This document shows, one piece after another, positions 26,830 to 36,224 of a stretch of 64,000 nucleotides of DNA. The stretch comes from Sutcliffiella horikoshii (GTDB lineage Bacteria; Bacillota; Bacilli; Bacillales; Bacillaceae_I). The position numbers and the translations under genes were made by a program. The first letter of the stretch is position 1. Each line of letters starts with the position of its first letter. Below the pieces are notes generated by a model. That model worked only from the letters and a program-made list of their open reading frames with translations, made no database searches and had not been told where the DNA came from. Where the stretch lies: contig NZ_JAIVKY010000002.1 in assembly GCF_020524325.1 (NCBI RefSeq), forward strand, positions 527,482 through 591,481. The letters run 5' to 3'.

Positions 26830-26853
26830 GAAAGGTGGGGTTTCCCCCACCTC
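26830..26853 (-). terminator. Terminator after sspA
   Basis: AGGTGGGG, TTT and CCCCCACCT form a compact G/C-rich stem; TTTCTTC follows on the minus strand. Confidence 0.75.
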
Positions 26854-26869
26854 GTAGCCATTTTATATA

Positions 26870-27073
26870 TTATTTTTGGTAACCACCACTGAAGCTTTGT
26901 TCAGCCATTTGAACTAAGCGTTTAGTGATTTCTCCACCAACGGAACCGTTAGCGCGAGCAGTTGCATCAGGACCAAGTTGAACTCCGAATTCAGAAGCGA
27001 TTTCGTATTTCATTTGGTCAAGAGCTTGTTGTACACCAGGTACAACTAGTTGGTTTGAACTGTTGTTTGCCAT
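26870..27073 (-). CDS. sspA: Alpha/beta-type small acid-soluble spore protein
   Basis: A 67-residue SASP that coats and protects spore DNA and is degraded at germination. The GPR protease site is recognisable in [12 protein letters not shown] (E-I-A-S-E-F-G), and the second conserved helix in [17 protein letters not shown]. Length and composition are standard. GGAGGTG precedes ATG 27073. Expression is presumably sigma-G-dependent, but I could not pick out a convincing promoter. Position between mbcS and thiI matches B. subtilis sspA. Confidence 0.97.
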   Translation of the reverse strand: MANNSSNQLVVPGVQQALDQMKYEIASEFGVQLGPDATARANGSVGGEITKRLVQMAEQSFSGGYQK

Positions 27074-27164
27074 GTGTTTTCACCTCCTTGTGAGTATAGA
27101 ATGTGTAAAAACACATGGCATCATTCATGTTTTAAATATGGTAATTCTTCTCAGTAACAAATTG

Positions 27165-28373
27165 TTAAAATAAATCGTTGATATCACTATCTTCTTCTTG
27201 CTTTTTCCCTGTAATTATAAGCTTTTCCGTACGATCTACTGCATCATTTACCATCTTATCTATATCAAAGAAGCTTTCATAAAAATTGATTTTTTCCTTT
27301 TTCGGCTTCGTTTTAGGTGCAGAAGGGGTGAAAATCGTACAACAATCTTCATAAGGTCGATTGGAAATCTCCAACGTATCTATTTGATTGGCAATATCCA
27401 TAATTTCTATTTTGTCCATCGTTATGAGCGGACGAATGATCGGAGTGGAAGTAACCTCATTAATCGTGGACATGCTTTGTAAAGTCTGACTAGCCACCTG
27501 CCCTAAACTTTCTCCCGTAATAATTGCAAGCCCTTGTTCTTTTTCACAAATTTTGTCCGCAATCTTCAACATAAACCTTCTGGTGGATGTCATCGTATAG
27601 TTTTCCGGCACTTGCTTTTGTATCGCTACTTGGATATCTGTAAAAGGAACGATATGCAAATTAATGGAGTGACCAAAATCTGTCAGTCTTTCTGTCAGTT
27701 CCACTACTTTCTGTTTTGCACGTTCACTTGTATACGGAGGGCTGAAAAAGTGAACAACCTCTAATCTAATTCCACGTTTCATTGCCAAGTATCCTGCTAC
27801 TGGACTGTCTATCCCTCCAGATAGCATGAGCACACCTGTACCACTTGTACCAACTGGAAGACCTCCTGCGCCTGCAATATCCTTACATGTAATGTAAGTC
27901 GCTTCCTCTCTAACTTCAACCCTTACATTAATATCAGGCTGTTTTACATTCACCGACAGATCTTCGGCATTTCGCAATAAATGCGATCCGATTGCGTGAT
28001 TTAAACCATTAGTATCAAGTTCAAAGTTTTTATAAGCCCGTTTGGCTGTCACTTTAAATGTCTTTCCTTTGTAAGGTAACGCCTCGAGAGCGAATAATGC
28101 TCCTTTTTTCATGTCTTCTAATTCTGTTTTCGTTTTGACTGCAAGGCTGAAAGAGTGAATGCCAAAGATGCTTTGAAGTCGATCCAGAATTGGTTCATGA
28201 GGTTCTCCATTTAATCTGATGAACATTCTGTCTCTGCTTTTTTCGATCGCAACCTTTGGAAAGTCTTTAATTTTTTCTAATATATTGTAACTAAGACGTT
28301 GGACAAACTGTTTTCTGTTTCTTCCTTTGGTAGACAGTTCACCAAATCGGATTAATATGTGATCATAATTCAT
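27165..28373 (-). CDS. thiI: tRNA 4-thiouridine synthase ThiI
   Basis: A 402-residue enzyme that adenylates U8 of tRNA and installs 4-thiouridine. An N-terminal ferredoxin-like/THUMP region (about 1-165) is followed by the PP-loop SGGIDSPVAGY (about residues 184-194). As in other Bacillus ThiI, there is no C-terminal rhodanese domain. It starts 5 bp after the desulfurase stop with GAGGTAA overlapping that stop, so the sulfur donor and the modifying enzyme are translated from one mRNA. Confidence 0.96.
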   Translation of the reverse strand: MNYDHILIRFGELSTKGRNRKQFVQRLSYNILEKIKDFPKVAIEKSRDRMFIRLNGEPHEPILDRLQSIFGIHSFSLAVKTKTELEDMKKGALFALEALPYKGKTFKVTAKRAYKNFELDTNGLNHAIGSHLLRNAEDLSVNVKQPDINVRVEVREEATYITCKDIAGAGGLPVGTSGTGVLMLSGGIDSPVAGYLAMKRGIRLEVVHFFSPPYTSERAKQKVVELTERLTDFGHSINLHIVPFTDIQVAIQKQVPENYTMTSTRRFMLKIADKICEKEQGLAIITGESLGQVASQTLQSMSTINEVTSTPIIRPLITMDKIEIMDIANQIDTLEISNRPYEDCCTIFTPSAPKTKPKKEKINFYESFFDIDKMVNDAVDRTEKLIITGKKQEEDSDINDLF

Positions 28374-28378
28374 GTTTT

Positions 28379-29515
28379 TTACCTCGTTACTTCTTTTATA
28401 GTGGTTATGGCCTGGATAAGCTCTTGTATAAATAAGCGTATCTCTTCTTTTGTTGTACTGTAAGTCATACTTACTCGGATAGCACTTTCCGCCTGTGCCC
28501 TCGTCACTCCCATTGCCATTAAAGTCTTGCTTGGTGCTTTTCGCTTGGATGAACAGGCAGAGGTTGTAGAGACATAAATATTTTTTGTGCCTAAAGCATG
28601 GACAAGAACTTCTGCCTTTATGCCCGGAACGGAAAAGTTGACTATATGCGGAGCACTGTAACTTCTGGAGGTATGAATAAATACTCCACTTATTTTCTCT
28701 AATTCATCAAGAAGATATAGTTTTAATGCAGATATATTAGGTAAGTAATTTCCGCTCTTCTCCAAAGTCATTCGCAGTGCTTTCGTCATGGCAACAATCC
28801 CCGCCACATTCTCTGTTCCTGATCGTAACGTCCATTCCTGGTCTCCTCCGCTGAGAATTGGATGAAGTTTGACTCCATTTTTGGCAATCAGTATCCCGTT
28901 TCCCTTTAATCCGTGAAACTTATGAGCGGAAAGAGAGCAAAGGTCAATGACATTCATCTTTAATGGAACCTTTCCGATTCCTTGAATATGGTCAACATGA
29001 AAGCTGACATTTGGATAGTTCAGTAGAAATTCGCCGATTTCTTCTACAGGTTGGATTGCCCCGGTTTCATTATTTACATGAATAATGGAAACCAACACCG
29101 TCTCTTTTCTCAACGCTTCTTCTACCTGCTTTTTCGTAATTCTTCCTTCCTTATTAACAGGTAGGACCGTCACTTCGAACCCTTCCTGTTCCAAATCTTT
29201 TATCGCATTCGTTACGGAAGGATGCTCAATAGCAGTTGTAATGATATGTTTACCGATATTTCTTTTGCTTAGCGCACATCCTTTTATGGCCAAGTTGTTG
29301 CTTTCTGTTCCGCCTGACGTGAAAATGACTTCCTTATGGTGGACATGCAGCAAGGTTGCTATCGTCTCCCTTGACCGGTTAAGCAGCATTTCGGCCTCGC
29401 CGCCAAGCGAATGGAGCGAGGATGGGTTTCCAAAATAATCTGTGGATACCTTTAAAAAAGAATCCAATACTTCTTTATATGGTTTAGTCGTGGCGCTATT
29501 GTCTAAATAGATCAT
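28379..29515 (-). CDS. nifZ: Cysteine desulfurase (NifZ/IscS type, ThiI partner)
   Basis: A 378-residue PLP-dependent cysteine desulfurase. The PLP lysine is in SLSAHKFHGLKGNG and the catalytic cysteine loop is STTSACSSKRKAPS. It moves sulfur from cysteine as a persulfide; coupling to thiI identifies ThiI as the likely acceptor, as shown for NifZ in B. subtilis. ATG 29515 (MIYLDNSATTKP) has GGAGG upstream and is preferred over the longer frame. Confidence 0.94.
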   Translation of the reverse strand: MIYLDNSATTKPYKEVLDSFLKVSTDYFGNPSSLHSLGGEAEMLLNRSRETIATLLHVHHKEVIFTSGGTESNNLAIKGCALSKRNIGKHIITTAIEHPSVTNAIKDLEQEGFEVTVLPVNKEGRITKKQVEEALRKETVLVSIIHVNNETGAIQPVEEIGEFLLNYPNVSFHVDHIQGIGKVPLKMNVIDLCSLSAHKFHGLKGNGILIAKNGVKLHPILSGGDQEWTLRSGTENVAGIVAMTKALRMTLEKSGNYLPNISALKLYLLDELEKISGVFIHTSRSYSAPHIVNFSVPGIKAEVLVHALGTKNIYVSTTSACSSKRKAPSKTLMAMGVTRAQAESAIRVSMTYSTTKEEIRLFIQELIQAITTIKEVTR

Positions 29516-29827
29516 GGTCATCCTCCATAGGTCTGATGAGGAATTTGTATCATCAATTAATATAGATAATATTTTCTTCTAAGCGAATATTAATGTTAGC
29601 ACATTTTATATCCGTGTAAAAGAAATGCCTTCCTACTTATATAAAGGAAGCAGGTATTTATTAGAAATATTACCTTTTCCCTTTCTAAACATGTATAGAC
29701 ATGTTAAACTATTAATTGTTTTTCTAATATATTGAATTGTTGAACTTTTATGTTATTCGACAAATTTCATCAAAATTATGATAGGATGAAAACGTATTCA
29801 TTTCATTTTCTCATCAGGAGGATTATT
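29516..29827. other. Divergent intergenic region, nifZ / brnQ
   Basis: About 310 bp of A/T-rich DNA. A small dyad (GCCTTCCT / AGGAAGC, around 29630-29652) is present, but no riboswitch, T-box or convincing CodY or cre operator could be recognised. Promoters for both divergent genes must lie here. Confidence 0.5.
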
Positions 29828-31162
29828 ATGCGTAAAAACGTATATACAAATAAGGACATATTGGTATTAGGACTTATGCTTTTTGCCTTGTTTTTAGGTG
29901 CCGGGAATATGATATTCCCTCCATTACTTGGGCAAGCAGCTGGAGATAACGTTGGACTATCTGTAATAGGTTTCTTGATTACAGGAGTTGGCCTGCCACT
30001 ACTTGGAGTAATGGCTATTGCTTACACAGGAGGCGACCTTCAAACTCTTGCTAATCGTGTACACCCAATTTTCGGAATTATTTTTACTATTATTATGTAT
30101 TTAGCGATTGGGCCATTCTTTGGTATCCCGCGTACAGGTACTGTTGCCTTTGAAATAGGTGCAACACCTTTCTTGCCTGAATCGGTTAACCCACAAGGTT
30201 GGGCACTCTTTCTGTTTACGTTAGTATTCTTTGCTATTACGTATTATCTTGCATTAAATCCAGCAAAACTTGTGGATCGAATTGGGAAAATATTAACACC
30301 GATCTTGTTGGTTGTTATTGGTGTCCTTGTTGTAAAAAGTATCATAACCCCGATGGGTGCTATTGGTGCTCCAACAGAGGCCTACCAAAATTCACCTTTC
30401 TTCAAGGGCTTCCTTGAAGGCTATCTAACAATGGATACCATCGCAGCTTTAGTTTTCGGAATTGTTGTAATTTCTGCAATTAAGGATAAAGGTGTAACGG
30501 ATAAAAAGACGATTACTTCTCTTTGTTTAAAAGCAGGATTTATTGCTGCGATAGGTCTTACCATTGTTTACGGTGGTTTATCCTATCTAGGAGCAACTAG
30601 TCTTGATGCAGTCGGAGCTGCAGGTAATGGCGGGCAGATATTATCTGGCGCAGCTACTTATCTGTTTGGATCAATTGGAGCAGTAATTTTAGGACTTGCC
30701 ATTACGTTTGCTTGCTTAACGACATCTGTAGGACTTGTTTCTGCGACAAGTAAATTCTTTTCTAAAATTATGCCATCTGTTTCTTATAAAGTATTTGTTG
30801 CAATCTTATCTATCTTTAGTTTAGTAGTGTCAAATGTAGGCCTTGATCAATTGATTACGATTTCGTTGCCTGTGTTGATTATGATTTATCCATTAGCCAT
30901 TGTACTGATTGTTCTTTCGTTCTATCGTTGGAGAAATGAGTCATTCGTGTATGGGTTTGCCTTACTATTCACAGGTATGGTAAGTTTCGTGGATGGATTG
31001 GCTATGGCAGGGATTAATATCACATTTTTACAGGATGTTTTCAGCATACTTCCTTTTTATAATGAAGGAGTAGGTTGGTTGGTACCCGCAGTGATCGGAG
31101 TAATTGTCGGACTGGTCGTTGGGGCAATAACAGCCAAGCAATCTAATGAAAGTATTGCTTAA
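29828..31162 (+). CDS. brnQ: Branched-chain amino acid:cation symporter BrnQ/BraB
   Basis: A 444-residue LIVCS-family carrier with ~12 membrane segments that imports Ile, Leu and Val with Na+ or H+. The start MRKNVYTNKDILVLGLMLF and the motif GAGNMIFPPLLGQAAG (about residues 23-38) are diagnostic. ATG 29828 follows CAGGAGGATTATT; an in-frame ATG at 29750 has no site. It sits where braB sits in B. subtilis, between nifZ and ezrA. A bidirectional-looking hairpin ends the transcript. Confidence 0.95.
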   Translation: MRKNVYTNKDILVLGLMLFALFLGAGNMIFPPLLGQAAGDNVGLSVIGFLITGVGLPLLGVMAIAYTGGDLQTLANRVHPIFGIIFTIIMYLAIGPFFGIPRTGTVAFEIGATPFLPESVNPQGWALFLFTLVFFAITYYLALNPAKLVDRIGKILTPILLVVIGVLVVKSIITPMGAIGAPTEAYQNSPFFKGFLEGYLTMDTIAALVFGIVVISAIKDKGVTDKKTITSLCLKAGFIAAIGLTIVYGGLSYLGATSLDAVGAAGNGGQILSGAATYLFGSIGAVILGLAITFACLTTSVGLVSATSKFFSKIMPSVSYKVFVAILSIFSLVVSNVGLDQLITISLPVLIMIYPLAIVLIVLSFYRWRNESFVYGFALLFTGMVSFVDGLAMAGINITFLQDVFSILPFYNEGVGWLVPAVIGVIVGLVVGAITAKQSNESIA

Positions 31163-31175
31163 TATCTATATAAAC

Positions 31176-31210
31176 AAAAGGCTTGGATATGACTATCCAA
31201 GCCTTTTGTT
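31176..31210 (+). terminator. Terminator after brnQ
   Basis: AAAAGGCTTGGATA, loop TGAC and TATCCAAGCCTTTT form a perfect stem with a T tail. Confidence 0.88.
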
Positions 31211-31232
31211 TTTAGATAAGAAAGTATAAAAT

Positions 31233-31428
31233 ACAGTTGATTTCCGTTCCAAGCGCTTCGCTTGCCTGCGGGGGGCCGTGAGCCACCTCAGGCTTCGCCT
31301 TCCGGGGTCTGACCTGTCCCTTCCTCCAGCAGGGGAAGTAGCGAAATTATTGAGACCCCGCAACGAAGTGAGGAGGCTCAAGGTCGCCCCGCGGAAAGCG
31401 CAGCCATTTGCGGAAAGTTACAGCGGCT
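31233..31428 (-). repeat. Dispersed repeat, copy 5: deleted A-B composite (inverted)
   Basis: On the plus strand the left half is type B (GTTGATTTCCGTTCC, CTTCGCCTTCCGGGGTCT, CCTGTCCCTTCCTCC). The right half is reversed type A (GGAAGTAGCG, TTGAGACCCCGC, AGCCATTTGCGGAAAG). The minus-strand reading is A-left joined to B-left, the outer parts of the composite at 36.0 and 37.8 kb with its centre lost. Confidence 0.82.
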
Positions 31429-31461
31429 ATTAACCACTAACAAGTGTTTTAAGCAAAAAAA

Positions 31462-31490
31462 AGACCGGGCGGTTTTTGCCCGGTTTTTCT
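31462..31490. terminator. Terminator of the ezrA operon
   Basis: GACCGGGC, loop GGTTTTT and GCCCGGTT, with A and T runs on either side; it could work in both directions. Confidence 0.82.
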
Positions 31491-31795
31491 TATGGTTTAT
31501 TTTTTTCTAATAGGGAAAGCAGTTGGTCGATGCCGATACGTTCATCCTGTATGTTCCACTCTTTGAGCATTTGTTGAGTGAGCCCGTCTTGTTGAATGTG
31601 TGAGATCGTAACTTTCTCTGCCTTATCTTGATCTACAGATGGAAGAGCGACTGTTTCTTCTTCCTGAGTAGGGGAAGAGACTTCAGGTTGTGCAGTCTCT
31701 TCTTTTTTTTCCTGAAAGGATGCGTAAAAACTGTACCATATAAAGGTCCCGCTTATGAGCAGGATAGCTACAAGGATACTTTGCGCATACTTCAT
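31490..31795 (-). CDS. Small membrane-anchored protein downstream of ezrA, unknown
   Basis: A 101-residue protein with an N-terminal membrane helix (about residues 5-24), an acidic Glu/Pro/Ser/Thr-rich extracytoplasmic or linker region (about 28-60) and a short C-terminal helical part ending LLSLLEKNKP. It begins 3 bp after the ezrA stop, so it is co-transcribed with ezrA and might be envelope-associated. No family is recognised and I give no function. Confidence 0.68.
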   Translation of the reverse strand: MKYAQSILVAILLISGTFIWYSFYASFQEKKEETAQPEVSSPTQEEETVALPSVDQDKAEKVTISHIQQDGLTQQMLKEWNIQDERIGIDQLLSLLEKNKP

Positions 31796-31798
31796 TTG

Positions 31799-33490
31799 TT
31801 AACTTTCCTTTTCAAGTACTTTTTCTATTTTCTTTAAAACACCTGGTTCTACCTTTTCTAGCGAAGTAGCCGCTTCTTCTAGTGCATGCTTATATTCATA
31901 ATTTCTAAATAACTGCTCTGCCTCTACTAAGCTTTCATGAATCGAAGGGTGTTTGCTTCGATATCTGTTTCCGTACTGTATGACACTTTCAGCCAAGTAG
32001 GCATGATCAAGGATTTCCAATGCTTCTTCATGGCATTTTTCAACACTTGTCACAGCTTCGTACAGTACCGTATTTACTTCCACGATATTTAATGGTTTTT
32101 CTTCCAATTTCCCTGTTACAGCTTTCAGCTGATCATTCGCCAAAGATAGCTCCTGATATACGCTTTTTGGCAACCCAGGTATATTACTTTTTTCTATAGA
32201 ACGCTTCACTTCAAATAACATTTTTCTTAAAGAATTCAACTGCTCTCTTGCAGCCATTTCGTCTTTACGCAACGCCATCAAGCTTTCTGTATATTGTTGA
32301 TGGATTTCCTGAAGAGAGTTGATTTGTTCACAGATATCCTCCAGCTCCTCTTTCAATATACTGAAGGCAATGGTCTGATCAAGAAGGTGACCACTGAGTT
32401 TCTCATAACGGTCATTGAGTGCGAGCATAGATTCTTCAATTTTCTGCTGCGTTTGAATATCTTCCTGTTGAAGCTGGTAGCTTTCCTGCACCACATAGGT
32501 TTCTTGCTTGGTCTTCTCACTAGCAGAAGATAAAGCAATGAGGATCGCTTCAACAGAAGGAAGTTCTTTTACGACATAATGTTTTGCCAAGACTTCTTTT
32601 TCAATCTGATCATATAGCTCATCCATTTCAGTTTTAATAAGCTCAATTCCTTCTTTTGCCTCTACAGCTTTCGTTTCCATGAGCAACTTCGTAGACTGCT
32701 TCAGTTTATCTTGAAGGCTAGCAATGCTTTTATCGAGGTTTACATGATCCAGGATGTATCCTTCTTCCAGCATCTCTTTATAGCCCGTTTCCACCTCGGC
32801 AAGTTGACTAGGAATGACAGACTGACATTCAATAAGAAGTCCTGGAATATATTCTAGTTTAATTTCAAAATCTGCTAATTCCTTTTCAATTTTCGCAATC
32901 AACTCTCTGGCAACTAGATAATCTCCATTGGATATAGATTGATTAAATTCTGCGAAAAGCTGTTGAATCTGTTCTAGTTCTTTCTCCAATAGAGGGGTTG
33001 TGCTTCCATACTGATGGCGCTGGTTCAGCAACTGCTTTTTAAAATCAGAAAATTTCCCTTCCAATTTTTCATTTTCCTCAGCACTTTTTGCTTGGCTAAC
33101 GATCAGCTCATCTAACTCGTCGTAAATAGCCTTTATTTTCAATTCAATATCCTGAAGTTTACTGTCAGCTAACGACAAGACATCTTTTGCTTTTTTAAAA
33201 CGATATTTATCAACGAAATCCTCTGCATCAAAGAGGTATTCTTCGATATTTACTAGTTCTGTCGATAAAATATTGTCCCATTGATAACGCCAGTTCTCAA
33301 AAAGTTGCTCTGTCTGACCAGTCATGTTCAAATCTTTCACTTTGGAAAGTTCTTCTGATACCGGTTTGTTCATAATCGACACTTTCCAATTTTCTAAGCG
33401 GTCCACTTCTTGATAAATTTTCTTTCTTCTTATAAAACTAATACTGATAAAAATAACTACTAGTGCTAAAATCCCAATAATATATTCCAT
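31799..33490 (-). CDS. ezrA: Septation ring formation regulator EzrA
   Basis: A 563-residue membrane protein (B. subtilis EzrA has 562) with one N-terminal helix (MEYIIGILALVVIFISISF). A very long cytoplasmic region of spectrin-like coiled coils follows. It restrains FtsZ ring assembly at poles and works with divisome and PBP1. ATG 33490 is chosen because AAGGGGAC precedes it and the helix starts at once; the longer frame to 33538 adds 16 hydrophilic residues with no site. Confidence 0.95.
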   Translation of the reverse strand: MEYIIGILALVVIFISISFIRRKKIYQEVDRLENWKVSIMNKPVSEELSKVKDLNMTGQTEQLFENWRYQWDNILSTELVNIEEYLFDAEDFVDKYRFKKAKDVLSLADSKLQDIELKIKAIYDELDELIVSQAKSAEENEKLEGKFSDFKKQLLNQRHQYGSTTPLLEKELEQIQQLFAEFNQSISNGDYLVARELIAKIEKELADFEIKLEYIPGLLIECQSVIPSQLAEVETGYKEMLEEGYILDHVNLDKSIASLQDKLKQSTKLLMETKAVEAKEGIELIKTEMDELYDQIEKEVLAKHYVVKELPSVEAILIALSSASEKTKQETYVVQESYQLQQEDIQTQQKIEESMLALNDRYEKLSGHLLDQTIAFSILKEELEDICEQINSLQEIHQQYTESLMALRKDEMAAREQLNSLRKMLFEVKRSIEKSNIPGLPKSVYQELSLANDQLKAVTGKLEEKPLNIVEVNTVLYEAVTSVEKCHEEALEILDHAYLAESVIQYGNRYRSKHPSIHESLVEAEQLFRNYEYKHALEEAATSLEKVEPGVLKKIEKVLEKES

Positions 33491-33710
33491 ACCTAGTCCC
33501 CTTCTACCCGGATGGTGGTTCCTGTCTTCTATGTACATTTTTCATCTTAATCAATGATTCATCTATGTATAAAAAAGCTAAATGGGTCCATATATATTCC
33601 ACGCCCATTTTATTTATATTTCAATGTTTTTATGATACCATGTAAACGACATTTTTTGACCAATATTTTTAATTTTTTTACATATTTCTTCTAGTATCGG
33701 AGGGTTTTTC

Positions 33711-34514
33711 TTGATTATCGACAAACATGTCCATACCCCTTATTGTCCGCATGGTAGCACAGATACAATTGAAAAGTATATTAAACAAGCTTTACAACTA
33801 AAATACAAAGAAATTTCCTTTACAGAACATGCCCCACTACCGAAGTCTTTTATCGACCCAGCCCCTGACCGGGATAGTGCGATGGATTGGGTATGCATTC
33901 CTGCCTATATGGAAGAATTGAAGAAAATGAAATCCTATTACGCATCTGCCATAAAAATCAACATCGGACTGGAAATTGACTATATTGATGGGTATGAAAA
34001 AGAAACACGTGAAATTTTAGGAGAACTGGGACCGCTTTTGGATGACAGCATATTGTCTGTTCACTTTCTGAAAAAAGACGAGAAGTATTATTGCTTGGAT
34101 TTCAGTGAAGAGGAGTTTGAGAGAATCATCGGGGTTTTCGGTGGCCTTCCAGCTGTTTATGAATCGTATTTCTCTACTCTCTTAACATCGATTAACTGTG
34201 ACTTAGGCACATATAAACCGAAAAGAATCGGCCATATCACGCTGGTTGAAAAATTCAAAAAGCGCTTTCCACACACTAGACCCATCCAGGAATATACCGA
34301 CCTTATCTTAGATGCCATCGCTTTAAAAGGGTACGAACTGGACTACAACGGTGCAGGATTTGTTAAACCTTTGTGTGGAGATTCCTATCCCCCACTATCC
34401 ATTGCAAAGGAAGCAAAAAAAAGAAAAATCCCCCTCGTGTACGGATCCGACGCACACACAGCAAAGGGATTGGGCCAAGGCTATAAATGGATTAATAAAG
34501 AATTACTAAAATGA
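33711..34514 (+). CDS. hisJ: Histidinol-phosphatase HisJ (PHP family)
   Basis: A 267-residue PHP-domain phosphatase that dephosphorylates histidinol phosphate in histidine synthesis. Metal ligands are visible as DKHVHTPYCPHGS at the N-terminus, FTEHAPLP, GLEIDY, LSVHFL and the C-terminal YGSDAHTAKGLG. TTG 33711 has GGAGGG seven bases upstream. Located between ezrA and refZ as in B. subtilis (HisJ/HisK). Single-gene transcript. Confidence 0.95.
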   Translation: MIIDKHVHTPYCPHGSTDTIEKYIKQALQLKYKEISFTEHAPLPKSFIDPAPDRDSAMDWVCIPAYMEELKKMKSYYASAIKINIGLEIDYIDGYEKETREILGELGPLLDDSILSVHFLKKDEKYYCLDFSEEEFERIIGVFGGLPAVYESYFSTLLTSINCDLGTYKPKRIGHITLVEKFKKRFPHTRPIQEYTDLILDAIALKGYELDYNGAGFVKPLCGDSYPPLSIAKEAKKRKIPLVYGSDAHTAKGLGQGYKWINKELLK

Positions 34515-34528
34515 ATTAGTAGGTAACC

Positions 34529-34714
34529 ATGTTGATCTGAGCGGAAGGCGCGCAGACTTCTCGAAAATGCTAGCGCATTTTCTTCGTGCGATGTATCGCT
34601 GCCGAAGCCTTCCTTGTCCTGCGCGAGGAAGGGACAGGGGAGACCCCTGAAGCGTTGTGAGGAGGCTCCCGGACCGCCCGCGGAAAGCGAAGCGCCTGCA
34701 ACGAAAATCAACAG
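34529..34714 (-). repeat. Dispersed palindromic repeat, copy 6 (type B, long form)
   Basis: Reverse orientation of the long type B form: it contains GAAAATGCTAGCGCATTTTC, GAAGCCTTCCTTGTCCTGCG, GGAGGCTCCCGGACCGCCCG and ends AAAATCAACAGTC. It matches copy 2 (16.5 kb) throughout. It fills the gap between convergent hisJ and refZ. Confidence 0.87.
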
Positions 34715-34725
34715 TCAAACGAGAT

Positions 34726-35355
34726 TTATAATGCAATTTTCTCCAGCTCCTCCTGCTCCACAAAAACAGACTGCTCCAACCACTGAACAATCACCTTCTC
34801 ATACTGATCCACCGCAGACGTCTCATACGGCATAATATGCCAAACCTCCGCCAAATACTGCGACTGTAAAAAAGGCGTACTAATCATGCTCTTTAATTGC
34901 ATCACAGCCATCAGTACAGAAGGAACATGAAACTCCTTCTTTTTATGCCCCTTCTCCAATATCGCTTTATAGTAATACTTCTCCTTCGTTAAATACGTAG
35001 ACATGATTTCCCTGACAAGAATAGTGTCAAACGTAAGCTCCCTATAGACGTATCTTGCCAATTGACGATTCTCACGATGAAACTGCATGGACTTTTCCAC
35101 ACATTCCAACAGGCATTCCCTTGCAGTGTAAGTGGACATTTTTTTGTAGACTTTTTCTAATATAGACACGTATTGATCAAAAAAACTGGATAGAAGATGT
35201 TCTTGCAGACCTGCTTTATTATCAAAATAATAGGAGATGTGCCCCACGTTCACATTTGCCTTCTTGGCAAGTTCCCGTATAGAGGTTCCATCATACCCTT
35301 TTGTATTAAAAAGAATGATTGCAGCATCAATGATTCTTTGCTTTGTCTTTTCCAT
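34726..35355 (-). CDS. refZ: Division regulator RefZ, TetR family
   Basis: A 209-residue TetR-type DNA-binding protein. The HTH (IRELAKKANVNVGHISYYF, about residues 24-42) is intact and the rest is all-helical. In B. subtilis RefZ (YttP) binds motifs near the origin and tunes Z-ring position at sporulation. Identity rests on sequence type and position between hisJ and ytsP. ATG 35355 is used because AAAGGGTG precedes it at standard spacing; the frame extends three more codons. Confidence 0.88.
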   Translation of the reverse strand: MEKTKQRIIDAAIILFNTKGYDGTSIRELAKKANVNVGHISYYFDNKAGLQEHLLSSFFDQYVSILEKVYKKMSTYTARECLLECVEKSMQFHRENRQLARYVYRELTFDTILVREIMSTYLTKEKYYYKAILEKGHKKKEFHVPSVLMAVMQLKSMISTPFLQSQYLAEVWHIMPYETSAVDQYEKVIVQWLEQSVFVEQEELEKIAL

Positions 35356-35507
35356 CTTTTTCACCCTTTCTGGTGATTTCGATTCTTAATTATTGATTTC
35401 GTGAAGATGAACGTATATCCTTTTATTAAATGTCGACAACTTCATTAGGTATTCTACTTTTGTTGTTGTTTTTCCACAATTAGTCACGAAAATGCGAGGG
35501 GATTATG

Positions 35508-35996
35508 ATGTTTCAAGTCGAAAACTATAAAGGTACGAGGGAAGAAAATTACGAACTTGTACTAAAACAATTGCAAGCTCTCATTGCCGATGAGCCTAAT
35601 TTCATTGCTAATCTTTCCAATGCGTCCGCTTTGTTAAATGTCTTTTTAACAGAAGTGAATTGGGTGGGGTTCTACTTAACAGATGAAACGAAACCAAACA
35701 TGTTAGTTTTGGGACCATTTCAAGGCTTACCTGCATGTGTAAGAATTCCATTCGGGCGTGGTGTCTGCGGAACGGCTGCATCTTCCATGGAAACACAACT
35801 TGTAGCTGATGTGCATGCTTTCCCGGGTCATATCGCTTGTGATGCAGCGTCACAGTCAGAGATTGTTGTTCCTATGGTAGTTGATGGGAAGGTTATCGGG
35901 GTTCTTGATATTGACAGCCCAATTAAAGATCGTTTTGATGAGCTGGATAAAGTATATTTAGAGAAGTTTGTTTCTATTTTGCTTGCTGGTGCATGA
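35508..35996 (+). CDS. ytsP: Free methionine-(R)-sulfoxide reductase, GAF type (YtsP)
   Basis: A 162-residue single GAF domain. Cysteines C77, C87 and C111 (LPACVRIPFGRGVCGTAA, HIACDAAS) have the 10- and 24-residue spacing of the catalytic cysteines of fRMsr enzymes such as E. coli YebR/MsrC. The protein therefore likely reduces free methionine-R-sulfoxide in the cytoplasm. The adjacent ATGs at 35505 and 35508 are both possible; the second has better spacing to GAGGGG. It is divergent from refZ. Confidence 0.9.
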   Translation: MFQVENYKGTREENYELVLKQLQALIADEPNFIANLSNASALLNVFLTEVNWVGFYLTDETKPNMLVLGPFQGLPACVRIPFGRGVCGTAASSMETQLVADVHAFPGHIACDAASQSEIVVPMVVDGKVIGVLDIDSPIKDRFDELDKVYLEKFVSILLAGA

Positions 35997-36037
35997 GAAA
36001 AATCCAGTAAAAGAACATAAGTGAATAGTTAATAGCC

Positions 36038-36164
36038 GCTGTTCCTTTCCGCAAATGGCTTCGCTTTCCGCGGGACGGTGCTTGAGCCTCCTCACTTCGT
36101 TGCGGGGTCTCAAGCTACCGTTACTCCCCCGCTGGAGTCTACGCCATTTGCTCCAATCCACAGC
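36038..36164 (+). repeat. Dispersed palindromic repeat, copy 7 (type A of left composite)
   Basis: Type A core: CCGCAAATGGCTTCGC, GGTGCTTGAGCCTCCTCAC, GCTGGAGTCTACGCC. Left arm GCTGTTCC and right arm ATCCACAGC are partly decayed. It forms the left half of the A-linker-B composite before megL's 3' end. Confidence 0.88.
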
Positions 36165-36224
36165 TGAAAATAACGTATACTTATGTAATACCTTTTCAAA
36201 AACCCTTCAATACATGAAGTCACC

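Noticed and set aside
29630..29652. Riboswitch or attenuator before brnQ
   Set aside because: Only a short dyad is present, with no T run in a useful place and no conserved leader motif.
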